This document shows, piece by piece, positions 9,284 through 19,190 of a stretch of DNA of 43,968 nt (within the stretch, counting starts at the first letter, position 1; each line of letters begins with the position of its first letter). The notes beneath the pieces were generated by a model, which made no database searches, was not told the DNA's origin, and saw nothing but the letters and a program-made list of their open reading frames with translations. Origin of the DNA: an uncultured Lachnospiraceae bacterium (GTDB lineage Bacteria > Bacillota > Clostridia > Lachnospirales > Lachnospiraceae); assembly GCA_946629665.1 (NCBI GenBank), contig CAMOYC010000002.1:1-43968 (forward strand), read 5' to 3'. The position numbers and the translations under genes were made by a program.

Positions 9284-9315
9284 AAGGCATGTCAATGAAA
9301 GACATGTCTTTTTTT
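9284..9315 (+). terminator. Terminator after hemW
   Basis: A 10-bp stem (AAGGCATGTC at 9284-9293 with GACATGTCTT at 9301-9310, one G-T wobble) has a 7-nt loop and runs into a T-tract ending at 9315. It separates lepA-hemW from the heat-shock operon. Confidence 0.85.
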
Positions 9316-9346
9316 CCGAATAATTCCAAAAAAATGAAGAAAGCCC

Positions 9347-9375
9347 TTGACAAGGGTAAAAGATGGTGCTAATTT
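9347..9375 (+). promoter_or_regulatory. Heat-shock operon promoter
   Basis: TTGACA at 9347-9352 and TAATTT at 9370-9375 are spaced by 17 bp. Transcription should begin near 9382, just before the CIRCE element, the standard arrangement for HrcA repression. Confidence 0.85.
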
Positions 9376-9388
9376 AGTGATGAAGATA

Positions 9389-9415
9389 TTAGCACTCGGA
9401 AAGGTTGAGTGCTAA
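9389..9415 (+). promoter_or_regulatory. CIRCE operator (HrcA binding site)
   Basis: The perfect inverted repeat TTAGCACTC, nine spacer bases, GAGTGCTAA matches the CIRCE consensus. It lies at the predicted transcription start, 25 nt before hrcA. HrcA, encoded next, binds CIRCE with help from GroEL in known systems. No groESL operon is in this window. Confidence 0.97.
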
Positions 9416-9440
9416 TAACCCCTAAGAAAGGATAGGAACC

Positions 9441-10493
9441 ATGGAATTAGATGAGCGCAAGATGAAAATATTAAAAGCAATTATCTCCACTTATCTGAGA
9501 ACCGGTGAACCAGTGGGAAGCAGAACGATTGCCAAAGATACAGATCTGAATCTGAGTTCCGCCACGATCCGTAATGAGATGGCGGACCTGGAAGAGCTTG
9601 GCTATATCATCCAGCCCCACACTTCCGCAGGAAGAATTCCTTCCGACCTGGGCTACCGCTATTATGTGAATGCCTTAATGGCAGAGAATGAGGAGATGGC
9701 GGACCGGGAAGAAGAAAGGGAGAGAGAGCATCAGGAGCTGCTTCGAAAGATGGACCGGATGGAAGAGGTCCTTCACAATGTGGCAGATGTCCTGGCGGCG
9801 AACACCAATTATGCCTCTCTTGTCAGCACCCCTCAGATCAGTCAGTCCAAGCTGAAGTTTATCCAGCTTTCCATGGTGGATACCCGCAGGCTGCTGGTAG
9901 TGATCGTTGTGGGGAATGAGACAGTCAAGAATGTGATCATGTCCATCGATGAACCTCTGGGGAATGATGAGATCCTCAAGATGAACATTCTGCTGAATTC
10001 CTTCCTGCAGGGTCTGACGCTCAGTGATATCAATCTGGAGCTTGTGCAGACCATGAAAGTTCAGGCCGGCATGCATGCCAACATTTTGGAGGGGATCTTC
10101 CAGGGAATCGTGGATGCGATCCACGAAGCAGATGACATGGAAATCTATACCAGTGGCGCGACGAATATCTTAAAGTATCCTGAGCTGATCGCTCCGGGCA
10201 GAACGTCCGCTCTTCTTGATACTCTGGTGGATAAGAAAAGGCTGACAAAGCTTGTGGATGACACCGTGAACCAGGAAGAAAAACATGGTATTCAGATATA
10301 CATTGGAAATGAGAACGAAGTTCCAACCCTCAAGGACTGCAGTATCGTCACCGCAACCTATCGCCTGAAAGACGGCGGGACAGGAACGGTGGGGATCATC
10401 GGACCAAAGCGGATGGACTACCAGAAGGTGGTCAAATCACTGCGGAACCTGACGGAGGACTTAGACGAGATTTTCAATGGCGAAGAAGAATAG
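9441..10493 (+). CDS. hrcA: Heat-inducible transcription repressor HrcA
   Basis: HrcA represses class I heat-shock genes by binding CIRCE. The 350-residue protein starts with a winged-helix domain (KMKILKAIISTYLRTGEPVGSR), continues with the recognition region SSATIRNEMADLEELGY, and has the conserved PHTSAGRIPSDLGYRYYV segment. The inserted dimerisation domain and GAF-like domain follow, including PELI and the C-terminal GPKRMDYQKVV. AAAGGA upstream of the ATG serves as SD. It is the first gene of hrcA-grpE-dnaK-dnaJ, so it controls its own transcription through the operator at 9389-9415. Length and motifs are complete. Confidence 0.97.
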   Translation: MELDERKMKILKAIISTYLRTGEPVGSRTIAKDTDLNLSSATIRNEMADLEELGYIIQPHTSAGRIPSDLGYRYYVNALMAENEEMADREEEREREHQELLRKMDRMEEVLHNVADVLAANTNYASLVSTPQISQSKLKFIQLSMVDTRRLLVVIVVGNETVKNVIMSIDEPLGNDEILKMNILLNSFLQGLTLSDINLELVQTMKVQAGMHANILEGIFQGIVDAIHEADDMEIYTSGATNILKYPELIAPGRTSALLDTLVDKKRLTKLVDDTVNQEEKHGIQIYIGNENEVPTLKDCSIVTATYRLKDGGTGTVGIIGPKRMDYQKVVKSLRNLTEDLDEIFNGEEE

Positions 10494-10509
10494 GAAAGGT
10501 GGTACTTAA

Positions 10510-11154
10510 GTGGAAGATAGAAAAGAATTCGACGAAAGTATCGTAGAGGATGCAGCGAAAGAAGCGGCAGAACCGGAGACATCCGAAGAGACCGTCGCTG
10601 AGACAGAAGAAGCTGCAGAGAATGAGAAGGCAGAGGAGCCGGAAGACGATCAGAAAGAGAAATCCGGTAAGAAGAAAAAGAAGAAAAAATCAACCGCCTC
10701 TCTTGAACTGGCTTTGAAGAAAGCCGAGGAGAAATCCGCGGAATTCGCAGATCGTTATCAGAGATTGCTGGCAGAGTTTGAGAATGCCAGAAACCGTAAT
10801 GCGAAAGAGCAGTCCCGCATGTATGATGTGGGCGCAAAGGAAGTGCTGGCAAAACTTCTTCCGGTAGTTGATAACCTGGAACGTGGCCTGGAGGGCCTTT
10901 CCGAGGAAGAGAAACAGGAAGCATTCCCTCAGGGAATCGTGAAGACCTATCAGCAGCTGATGACCACATTGGACGAGATCGGCGTGAAGCCAATGGATCC
11001 CGTCGGCAAAGAGTTCGACCCGGAATTCCACAATGCGGTAATGCATGAGGATAATGATGAGATGGGTGAGAACCTCGTCTCCGAGGAATTCCAGAAGGGC
11101 TATATGTACAAGGATACGGTACTTCGCCACAGCATGGTAAAAGTAGTGAATTAA
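10510..11154 (+). CDS. grpE: Nucleotide exchange factor GrpE
   Basis: GrpE releases ADP from DnaK. The 214-residue protein has a long, highly charged N-terminal tail (about residues 1-70, rich in Glu, Ala and Lys, with a run of lysines near 56-61). The helical dimerisation part (YQRLLAEFENARNRNAKEQ) comes next, and the beta-domain motif PVGKEFDPEFHNAVMHEDND is near the C-terminus. The start is a GTG with AGGAAAGGTGG upstream. The first potential ATG is far inside the conserved region, which supports GTG. It lies 16 nt after hrcA in the same operon. Confidence 0.96.
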   Translation: MEDRKEFDESIVEDAAKEAAEPETSEETVAETEEAAENEKAEEPEDDQKEKSGKKKKKKKSTASLELALKKAEEKSAEFADRYQRLLAEFENARNRNAKEQSRMYDVGAKEVLAKLLPVVDNLERGLEGLSEEEKQEAFPQGIVKTYQQLMTTLDEIGVKPMDPVGKEFDPEFHNAVMHEDNDEMGENLVSEEFQKGYMYKDTVLRHSMVKVVN

Positions 11155-11208
11155 AAGGATTATCAATAACATTTGATATATAAAATGAAAATCAGACAGG
11201 AGGAATAG

Positions 11209-13074
<1,866 letters not shown>

Positions 13075-13099
13075 TCATTGCCAAAGGTATTAGTGTATT

Positions 13100-14239
13100 A
13101 TGGCTGATAAGAGAGATTATTATGATGTCCTCGGCGTCGCGAAAACGGCGTCCGAGGACGAAATAAAAAGAGCATACCGAAAGGTCGCGAAAAAGTATCA
13201 TCCGGATATGAATCCGGGAGATAAGGAAGCGGAGGAGAAATTTAAGGAAGCTGCAGAAGCTTATGAAGTCCTCAGTGATCCGGATAAAAGACAGAAATAT
13301 GACCAGTTTGGCCACGCTGCCTTCGAGCAGGGCGGTGGTCCCGGCGGCGGTTTCGGCGGCTTTGATTTCAACGGCGATATGGGTGATATCTTCGGCGATT
13401 TCTTCGGAGATATTTTCGGCGGCGGACGAAGGCAGCAGAGGAACGGCCCCAGACAGGGTGCCAGCCTGAGGGCATCTGTCCGCATCACCTTTGATGAGGC
13501 GATCCGCGGTACGGAAAAAGAGCTCAACATTGCTTTGAAAGAAACCTGTAAGACCTGCGGTGGAAACGGTGCGAAGCCGGGCACCAGCCCGGAATCCTGT
13601 CCGAAATGCGGCGGCACCGGCCAGGTTGTCTACACGCAGCAGTCCATGTTCGGTACAGTGCGTAACGTGCAGACCTGTCCGGATTGTCATGGGTCCGGTC
13701 AGTTCATCCGCAACAAGTGTTCTGACTGTTCCGGCACCGGCTATGTGAAGGTAAGAAAGAACATCAAAGTTTCCATTCCTGCAGGTATCGACAACGGACA
13801 GAGCGTGCGGATTCGTGAAAAGGGAGAGCCCGGTATCAACGGCGGCCCTCGCGGAGACCTGCTTGTCAATGTGAATGTATCCCGCCATCCGAAGTTCCAG
13901 AGACAGGAATATGATATTTATTCTACCGAGGCGATCAGCTTTACGCAGGCCGCTCTGGGTGCAACGATCAAGATCGACACCGTAGACGGTCCGGAAGAGT
14001 ATACGATCAAACCCGGAACCCAGACGGATACCAAGATCCATCTCAGGAATAAGGGTGTTCCGACTCTTCGCAACAACAAGGTGAGAGGAAGTCATCATAT
14101 CACTCTGGTTGTTCAGGTGCCGGAGCATATGACTGAGGAACAAAAGGAAGCGCTCCGTGCTTTCCAGGCTGCAATGGGGGAAACTCCCGGCGGCAAGACG
14201 GAGAAGAAAGGCTTCTTCAATTCGAAGAAGAAAAAATAA
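13100..14239 (+). CDS. dnaJ: Molecular chaperone DnaJ (type I Hsp40)
   Basis: DnaJ delivers clients to DnaK and stimulates its ATPase. The 379-residue protein has all type I parts: a J domain with HPD at residues 34-36, a Gly/Phe-rich linker (about 75-120), four CxxCxGxG zinc-finger repeats ([32 protein letters not shown]), and C-terminal client-binding domains ending in a Lys-rich tail. The SD is weak (AAAGG about 12 nt upstream), so DnaJ may be translated less than DnaK. It closes the core heat-shock operon. prmA and rsmE follow after about 117 nt, which holds a possible separate promoter. Confidence 0.98.
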   Translation: MADKRDYYDVLGVAKTASEDEIKRAYRKVAKKYHPDMNPGDKEAEEKFKEAAEAYEVLSDPDKRQKYDQFGHAAFEQGGGPGGGFGGFDFNGDMGDIFGDFFGDIFGGGRRQQRNGPRQGASLRASVRITFDEAIRGTEKELNIALKETCKTCGGNGAKPGTSPESCPKCGGTGQVVYTQQSMFGTVRNVQTCPDCHGSGQFIRNKCSDCSGTGYVKVRKNIKVSIPAGIDNGQSVRIREKGEPGINGGPRGDLLVNVNVSRHPKFQRQEYDIYSTEAISFTQAALGATIKIDTVDGPEEYTIKPGTQTDTKIHLRNKGVPTLRNNKVRGSHHITLVVQVPEHMTEEQKEALRAFQAAMGETPGGKTEKKGFFNSKKKK

Positions 14240-14293
14240 AGTTTCGTGCCCGAAATACAGCACGGTTTCATCAGGGGTATATGAGAGAGAATC

Positions 14294-14322
14294 TTGTATG
14301 CTCCTGTTTTTTGTGGTATTCT
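14294..14322 (+). promoter_or_regulatory. Possible promoter for prmA-rsmE
   Basis: TTGTAT at 14294-14299 and TATTCT at 14317-14322 are 17 bp apart in the gap after dnaJ. No terminator is visible there, so prmA-rsmE may be read both from this promoter and from the heat-shock operon. Confidence 0.45.
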
Positions 14323-14356
14323 CAAAACATTAAACTTAGGAAAGGAATGCTTGACC

Positions 14357-15322
14357 ATGCGTTGGAATAAATTGACGATTGAGACGACAACGGCGGCTGA
14401 GGACATGCTTAGCTATGAACTGAGTGAGATGGGTATGGAAGGGGTTGAGATCGAGGACCATGTTCCTCTTTCCGAGGAAGACCGGAAGACCATGTATGTG
14501 GACCTGCTCCCGGATGAGATTGCTCCGGATGACGGAACAGCCCGAATCAGCTGCTATGTGGACGAAAAAGAGGACCTTGACCAGGTGATCAGGGCCATTA
14601 AGGAGAAACTGGAAGAGATCTCTGTCTTTATTCCGGTCGGGTCCGGAAAGATCACCACAGACGTGACGGAAGAAGAGGACTGGATCAATAACTGGAAGGT
14701 GTACTTTAAGCCCTTCCGCCTGGATGAGAATATCATCATCAAACCTACCTGGGAGACCCTTGAGGATGTGAAGGATGATGATATTGTGGTGGAGATCGAC
14801 CCGGGAACTGCCTTCGGCAGCGGGTCCCACGAGACCACCAAACTGTGCATTTCCCAACTGAAGAAGTATGTGAAGAAGGATACGGAGCTTTTAGACGTGG
14901 GAACCGGAAGCGGCATCCTTTCCATCATCGGTCTGAAACTGGGCGCCCGCTGGGCTACGGCAACGGACATTGACCCGAATGCGATCCGTGCCACGGAAGA
15001 AAATTTCGAGGTGAACCATGTGCCGGAAGAAAATGCGAAGGTTTACCAGGTGAATATTTTAGATGAGAAAGAAGCCGCGGAATTTGAGCAGCTTATTGCT
15101 GGGAAAAAGTATGATGTGATCGTGGCCAACATCCTGGCAGATGTGATCATACCGTTGACCGGAATTGTTGCACCCTTCTTAAAAGAAGGAGGAGTCTTCA
15201 TCACCTCCGGTATCATCAACACGATGGAAGAGCCCGTCAGGGAAGCATTTGAAGCAAATGGCTGGGAGATCCTTGAAGTGAATCATATGAAGGACTGGGT
15301 ATCCGTTACGGCCAAGAGGTGA
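14357..15322 (+). CDS. prmA: Ribosomal protein L11 methyltransferase
   Basis: PrmA trimethylates residues of ribosomal protein L11. From the ATG at 14357 the protein has 321 residues and starts MRWNKLTIETTTAAEDML, the normal N-terminal substrate-recognition domain. The SAM-binding motif DVGTGSG is at 180-186, preceded by DPGTAFGSGSHETT. The ANILADVI segment matches the family catalytic motif region. An in-frame upstream start at 14294 would add 21 residues unlike the family and would overlap the possible promoter, so I rejected it. AGGAAAGGA upstream is the likely SD. Linkage of prmA and rsmE after dnaJ is common in Firmicutes. Confidence 0.95.
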   Translation: MRWNKLTIETTTAAEDMLSYELSEMGMEGVEIEDHVPLSEEDRKTMYVDLLPDEIAPDDGTARISCYVDEKEDLDQVIRAIKEKLEEISVFIPVGSGKITTDVTEEEDWINNWKVYFKPFRLDENIIIKPTWETLEDVKDDDIVVEIDPGTAFGSGSHETTKLCISQLKKYVKKDTELLDVGTGSGILSIIGLKLGARWATATDIDPNAIRATEENFEVNHVPEENAKVYQVNILDEKEAAEFEQLIAGKKYDVIVANILADVIIPLTGIVAPFLKEGGVFITSGIINTMEEPVREAFEANGWEILEVNHMKDWVSVTAKR

Positions 15323-15325
15323 GAT

Positions 15326-16081
15326 ATGTATCATTTTTTTATTGAAGCAGGGGCGATCGGAGAGGACGGAATCCTGATCACCGACCCGGAGGACGTGAAC
15401 CATATAAGGAACGTGCTCCGCATGCGGGAGGGCGAACGGCTCTGCCTTTGCTGCCAGGAGAAAGAGAAAGATTATATTTGCCGGATCCGGTCCCTGGAGA
15501 AAGAAATGATCCGGCTTGATGTCGAGGATATCACCGGGAATTCCAGGGAACTGCCGGTGAAGATCACACTGTTCCAGGGATTGCCCAAAGGGGACAAGAT
15601 GGAACTGGTCATCCAGAAGGCAGTGGAACTGGGGGCGGTGGAGATCGTCCCGGTTTCCTGTAAGAGGGCCATTGTCCGGCTGGACCGCAAAAAGGCGGAG
15701 AAGAAGGTCAGACGCTGGAATGAGATCGCGAAAAATGCTGCCCGCCAATCCAAGCGAAGCATGGTCCCCGTCGTATCGGATGTGATGAGCTTTGCTGAGG
15801 CGGTGGAATACGGGAAGAGCATGGATATGCTGCTCATCCCCTACGAGGATGCCAAGGGCATTGCTCATTCGAGAAAAGTGGTAGCCTCGGTAAAAGGCAA
15901 AGGCAGTCTGGGAATCTACATCGGACCGGAAGGCGGTTTTGAAACCTCCGAGGTAGATATGGCCGCAGAGGCAGGAGCTTTCCCCATCACTTTGGGACAC
16001 CGGATCCTGCGGACGGAGACAGCCGGCATGGCGATCTTGTCCATACTGAGTTTTTATCTGGAGGAAGAACAAGGCAGCTGA
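15326..16081 (+). CDS. rsmE: 16S rRNA (uracil-1498-N3)-methyltransferase
   Basis: RsmE methylates U1498 of 16S rRNA in the assembled small subunit. The 251-residue protein has an N-terminal PUA-like domain (residues 1-70) and a SPOUT methyltransferase domain with the knot motifs IGPEGGF at 199-205 and LGHRILRTETA near 225-235. LFQGLPKGDKMELVIQKAVELGA is also a family hallmark. The gene begins 3 nt after prmA stops, so the two are translationally coupled. Confidence 0.96.
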   Translation: MYHFFIEAGAIGEDGILITDPEDVNHIRNVLRMREGERLCLCCQEKEKDYICRIRSLEKEMIRLDVEDITGNSRELPVKITLFQGLPKGDKMELVIQKAVELGAVEIVPVSCKRAIVRLDRKKAEKKVRRWNEIAKNAARQSKRSMVPVVSDVMSFAEAVEYGKSMDMLLIPYEDAKGIAHSRKVVASVKGKGSLGIYIGPEGGFETSEVDMAAEAGAFPITLGHRILRTETAGMAILSILSFYLEEEQGS

Positions 16082-16103
16082 TCAGGAAAGAAAGGAGTCA
16101 GGG

Positions 16104-17204
16104 ATGGCTGGTTCATCGTTTGGAACTGTATTCCGCATCACAACCTGGGGGGAAACCCATGGCCGGGGCGTGGGCGTTATTATCGACGGATGTCCTGCGG
16201 GACTTGCACTTTGCGAGGAGGATATCCAGAAATATCTGGACCGGAGAAAGCCGGGCCAGTCCCGTTTTACTACAAAAAGAAATGAATCGGATACCGTGGA
16301 GATCCTGTCCGGCGTCTTCGAGGGGAGGACCACCGGGACGCCGATTTCCCTGATGGTCCGCAACAAGGATCAGAGGTCCCGGGATTATTCAGCGATCGCA
16401 GAGGTATTCCGGCCGGGCCATGCAGACTATACTTTTGATGCCAAGTACGGTTTTCGGGATTACCGGGGCGGCGGACGGTCCTCGGGCCGGGAAACCCTCG
16501 CCCGGGTTGCAGCCGGGGCAGTCGCGGCAAAGGTCCTTAAAGAACTAGGGATTTCCCTGAATGCTTACACCCGGTCGATCGGCCCGGTATCTATCGATCC
16601 GGCAAGGTTTGACCTTGCTCTGCGGGAAGAAAATGCCCTCTACATGCCGGATGCCGAGGCGGCGAGAGCAGCAGAGCATTTTCTTGAAAAGAAAATGAAA
16701 GAACAGGACTCCGCCGGAGGCGTGGTTGAATGCCGAATCACGGGAATGCCTGCAGGGATCGGCGAGCCGGTATTTGACAAGCTTTCCGCAAATCTTGGCA
16801 AAGCAGTACTCTCCATCGGTGCCGTAAAAGGCTTTGAGATCGGGGACGGTTTTGCAGCAGCAGATCTGGCGGGATCGGAGAATAATGACCCCTTCTATAT
16901 GAAAGACGGGCAGGTCCGGAAGGGATCCAATCATTCCGGAGGGGTTCTTGGCGGTATGAGCGACGGGGCAGAGATCATTTTCCGTGCTGCCTTCAAGCCT
17001 ACCCCATCCATTGCCCGCCAGCAGGATACGGTTACCCGGAGCGGAGAGGAAACAGCCATAGAGATCCATGGCCGGCATGATCCGGTGATCGTTCCGAGGG
17101 CAGTTGTGGTGGTAGAAACCATGGCTGCCGCAACTGTGCTTGATCTTCTGCTGGTCAACATGGGAAGCCGGATGGACCGTGTGAAAGATTTTTACGGGGC
17201 ATAA
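16104..17204 (+). CDS. aroC: Chorismate synthase
   Basis: This enzyme makes chorismate from 5-enolpyruvylshikimate 3-phosphate with reduced FMN, the last step of the shikimate pathway. The 366 residues match the family. The first signature is TTWGETHGRGVGVIIDG at 13-29, where the conserved His is H19 and the usual GESHG reads GETHG. The second region, GGRSSGRETLARVAAGA, is near 121-137, and the C-terminal RxD-rich segment includes GRHDPVIVPRAV. AAAGGAG precedes the ATG. No other aro gene is in the window. The gene follows rsmE by 22 nt, with no terminator between them. Confidence 0.97.
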   Translation: MAGSSFGTVFRITTWGETHGRGVGVIIDGCPAGLALCEEDIQKYLDRRKPGQSRFTTKRNESDTVEILSGVFEGRTTGTPISLMVRNKDQRSRDYSAIAEVFRPGHADYTFDAKYGFRDYRGGGRSSGRETLARVAAGAVAAKVLKELGISLNAYTRSIGPVSIDPARFDLALREENALYMPDAEAARAAEHFLEKKMKEQDSAGGVVECRITGMPAGIGEPVFDKLSANLGKAVLSIGAVKGFEIGDGFAAADLAGSENNDPFYMKDGQVRKGSNHSGGVLGGMSDGAEIIFRAAFKPTPSIARQQDTVTRSGEETAIEIHGRHDPVIVPRAVVVVETMAAATVLDLLLVNMGSRMDRVKDFYGA

Positions 17205-17220
17205 ACTCTTAAATTTTTCA

Positions 17221-17249
17221 TTGTTCAAATCCTTTTCTTATGTTACAAT
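17221..17249 (+). promoter_or_regulatory. Promoter upstream of tgt
   Basis: TTGTTC at 17221-17226 and TACAAT at 17244-17249 are 17 bp apart, and TGT before the -10 makes it extended. It precedes tgt by about 30 nt and may drive tgt-yajC. Confidence 0.6.
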
Positions 17250-17278
17250 GAAGTCTAGTGCGTAGCGAAGGAGTTTAT

Positions 17279-18412
17279 ATGTATCAGGTAATAAACAGGG
17301 ACGGAAAAGCGAAGCGGGCTACCATGACGACGGTTCATGGAAAGATCGAGACCCCGGTCTTTATGAATGTGGGGACCGTAGGGGCGATCAAGGGAGCCGT
17401 GAGCACGGACGATCTGAAGACGATCGGGACCCAGGTGCAGCTTTCCAACACCTATCATCTTCATGTGAGGACCGGCGATGAGCTGATCAAGCGTTTTGGC
17501 GGCCTTCATAAATTCATGGTATGGGACAGACCGATCCTGACCGATTCCGGAGGGTTCCAGGTGTTTTCCCTGGCGGGCCTTCGGAAGATCCGTGAGGAGG
17601 GAGTGCATTTCCAATCCCATATAGACGGACACCGGATCTTTATGGGACCGGAGGAGAGCATGCAGATCCAGTCCAATCTGGGATCTACCATTGCGATGGC
17701 TTTTGATGAATGTCCTCCCAGCATGGCTGACCGGGAGTACATCCGTCAGTCTGTAGACCGTACCACGAGGTGGCTGGTCCGCTGCAAGGCTAAGCTGCAG
17801 GAGCTAAACAGCCTGACTGATACGGTAAATCCTCATCAGCTCCTGTTTGGGATCAACCAGGGAGGCATCTGTCCGGATATAAGGATCGAGCATGCGAAAC
17901 AGATCAGTGAACTGGACCTTCCGGGATATGCAGTTGGCGGCCTGGCGGTCGGAGAGACCCATGAGCAGATGTATGACATTCTTGACCATGTGGTTCCCCA
18001 TCTGCCATCGGATAAACCGGTATACCTGATGGGTGTCGGCACCCCTGCCAACATTCTTGAGGCGGTAGACCGGGGCGTGGATTTCTTTGACTGCGTCTAT
18101 CCTTCCAGAAACGGAAGGCATGGCCATGTCTATACCGTCCACGGGAAGCTGAACCTTTTTAACAAGAAGTTTGAACTGGATCCCCGTCCGATCGAAGAAG
18201 GATGCGGATGTCCTGCCTGCCGTTCCTACAGCAGAGCTTATATCAGACATCTGCTGAAGGCAAAGGAGATGCTGGGAATGAGGTTGTGTGTGCTTCATAA
18301 TCTCTATTACTATAATCATCTCATGGAGCAGATCCGGGATGCGATCGACGAACATCGCTACAGCGAATTTAAGAAGACCACCCTTGAGGGGTTTTCAAGT
18401 CCGGAAGACTGA
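17279..18412 (+). CDS. tgt: tRNA-guanine transglycosylase (queuine family)
   Basis: Tgt swaps guanine-34 of certain tRNAs for the queuosine precursor preQ1 or queuine. The 377 residues carry DSGGFQVFS at 89-97, with the catalytic Asp at 89, and FFDCVYPSRNGRHG with the nucleophile Asp at 271. The zinc ligands are C309, C311, C314 and H340. The alternative GTG at 17258 adds seven residues without an SD. The ATG at 17279 has AAGGAG about 7 nt before it. No preQ1 synthesis genes are seen here, so queuine salvage or distant que genes are possible. The tgt-yajC-secDF neighbourhood is widespread in bacteria. Confidence 0.97.
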   Translation: MYQVINRDGKAKRATMTTVHGKIETPVFMNVGTVGAIKGAVSTDDLKTIGTQVQLSNTYHLHVRTGDELIKRFGGLHKFMVWDRPILTDSGGFQVFSLAGLRKIREEGVHFQSHIDGHRIFMGPEESMQIQSNLGSTIAMAFDECPPSMADREYIRQSVDRTTRWLVRCKAKLQELNSLTDTVNPHQLLFGINQGGICPDIRIEHAKQISELDLPGYAVGGLAVGETHEQMYDILDHVVPHLPSDKPVYLMGVGTPANILEAVDRGVDFFDCVYPSRNGRHGHVYTVHGKLNLFNKKFELDPRPIEEGCGCPACRSYSRAYIRHLLKAKEMLGMRLCVLHNLYYYNHLMEQIRDAIDEHRYSEFKKTTLEGFSSPED

Positions 18413-18452
18413 ATCCGGCATATATTGTAATCTGAATGATAATGGAGGTAAG

Positions 18453-18770
18453 ATGATGTTATTAGCAAGTGTTTTAAACAGCAATTCCATGATGCTCGTG
18501 TGGCTTGTCGTGCTGTTCGGACTCATTTATTTCATGACGATCCGTCCGGAGAGAAATCGTAAAAAAGCCAGAGAAGAGATGTACTCTGCCATGAAAGCAG
18601 GGGACAGTGTCCTTACGAACAGCGGCTTCTATGGCGTGATCATTGATATCATGGATGATACGGTTATTGTAGAATTCGGAAACAACCGTAACTGCCGAAT
18701 CCCTATGCAGAAGGAAGCGATCGCAGCTGTTGAGAAACCGGATCTTTCCAAGACTGCAGAAGAGGAGTAA
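18453..18770 (+). CDS. yajC: Preprotein translocase accessory subunit YajC
   Basis: YajC is a small single-pass membrane protein that associates with SecDF and the Sec translocon. The 105-residue product has one transmembrane helix at about residues 15-33 (MLVWLVVLFGLIYFMTI). The conserved RPERNRKKAREEM follows, then a soluble SH3-like part with GDSVLTNSGFYGVI. The start is the first of two adjacent ATG codons, with GGAGGT at 18444-18449. A longer frame from 18288 overlaps tgt and is not credible. It lies 40 nt after tgt and before the SCIFF genes, with secDF further on. Confidence 0.94.
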   Translation: MMLLASVLNSNSMMLVWLVVLFGLIYFMTIRPERNRKKAREEMYSAMKAGDSVLTNSGFYGVIIDIMDDTVIVEFGNNRNCRIPMQKEAIAAVEKPDLSKTAEEE

Positions 18771-18854
18771 TCCACATTTCTTTATTGATCCCCGGCAGAG
18801 ATGGTCAGATTTTTCAGGAATCTTCTTTTCAATCTTTTTTTGAAAGACGATTTG

Positions 18855-18863
18855 TGATATAAT
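18855..18863 (+). promoter_or_regulatory. Extended -10 promoter for scfA
   Basis: TATAAT at 18858-18863 is preceded by TGA, giving an extended -10. The -35 region is a T-run, so the -10 carries most of the signal. A leader of about 50 nt precedes the GGAGG SD of scfA. Confidence 0.6.
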
Positions 18864-18922
18864 AAATCAGATAGTATGCTGCTTTGAATATCAATGACAG
18901 TAATAAGCAAGGAGGCGTGATC

Positions 18923-19069
18923 ATGAAAAGAATCAAAACACTTACAGGTAAAAAGACATACAGCAACACCATGTGCAAGGGCGGATGCGGCGAGTGCCAG
19001 ACATCTTGCCAGTCTGCTTGCAAGACATCCTGCACAGTCGGTAACCAGACCTGCGAGAACGAGAAATAA
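18923..19069 (+). CDS. scfA: SCIFF ranthipeptide precursor (six cysteines in forty-five)
   Basis: This 48-residue ribosomal peptide is a radical SAM substrate of the SCIFF family, found across Clostridia. Leader-like residues 1-16 (MKRIKTLTGKKTYSNT) precede the Cys-rich core, with Cys at 18, 22, 25, 29, 33, 37 and 44. The core includes the near-invariant stretch GECQTSCQSACKTSC at 23-37. In a characterised homolog the maturase forms a thioether between a core Cys and a Thr. Here T27, T35, T38 and T43 are candidates. The family name implies six cysteines, and C18 is an extra one. The ATG at 18923 has GGAGG 7 nt upstream. The longer frame from 18884 runs through the SD and is not the start. The biological role of SCIFF is unsettled. 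The maturase is the next gene. Confidence 0.93.
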   Translation: MKRIKTLTGKKTYSNTMCKGGCGECQTSCQSACKTSCTVGNQTCENEK

Positions 19070-19095
19070 TCGTAAATCGTAAACGATAAGATACT

Positions 19096-19126
19096 ATAGG
19101 GTGAACAGGATACCTGTTCACCCTAT
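19096..19126 (+). terminator. Strong hairpin between scfA and scfB (attenuator or 3' stabiliser)
   Basis: A perfect 14-bp stem (19096-19109 with 19113-19126) closes on a 3-nt ATA loop. It lacks a convincing T-run afterwards, so full termination is doubtful. A likely role is partial termination or protection of the scfA transcript, giving more precursor than maturase. Confidence 0.65.
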
Positions 19127-19190
19127 CTCATGTTAGAATGGTCCAAAGAGACCGCAGGGAATCATTATTGCTTAGAAAGGAGACACATCT

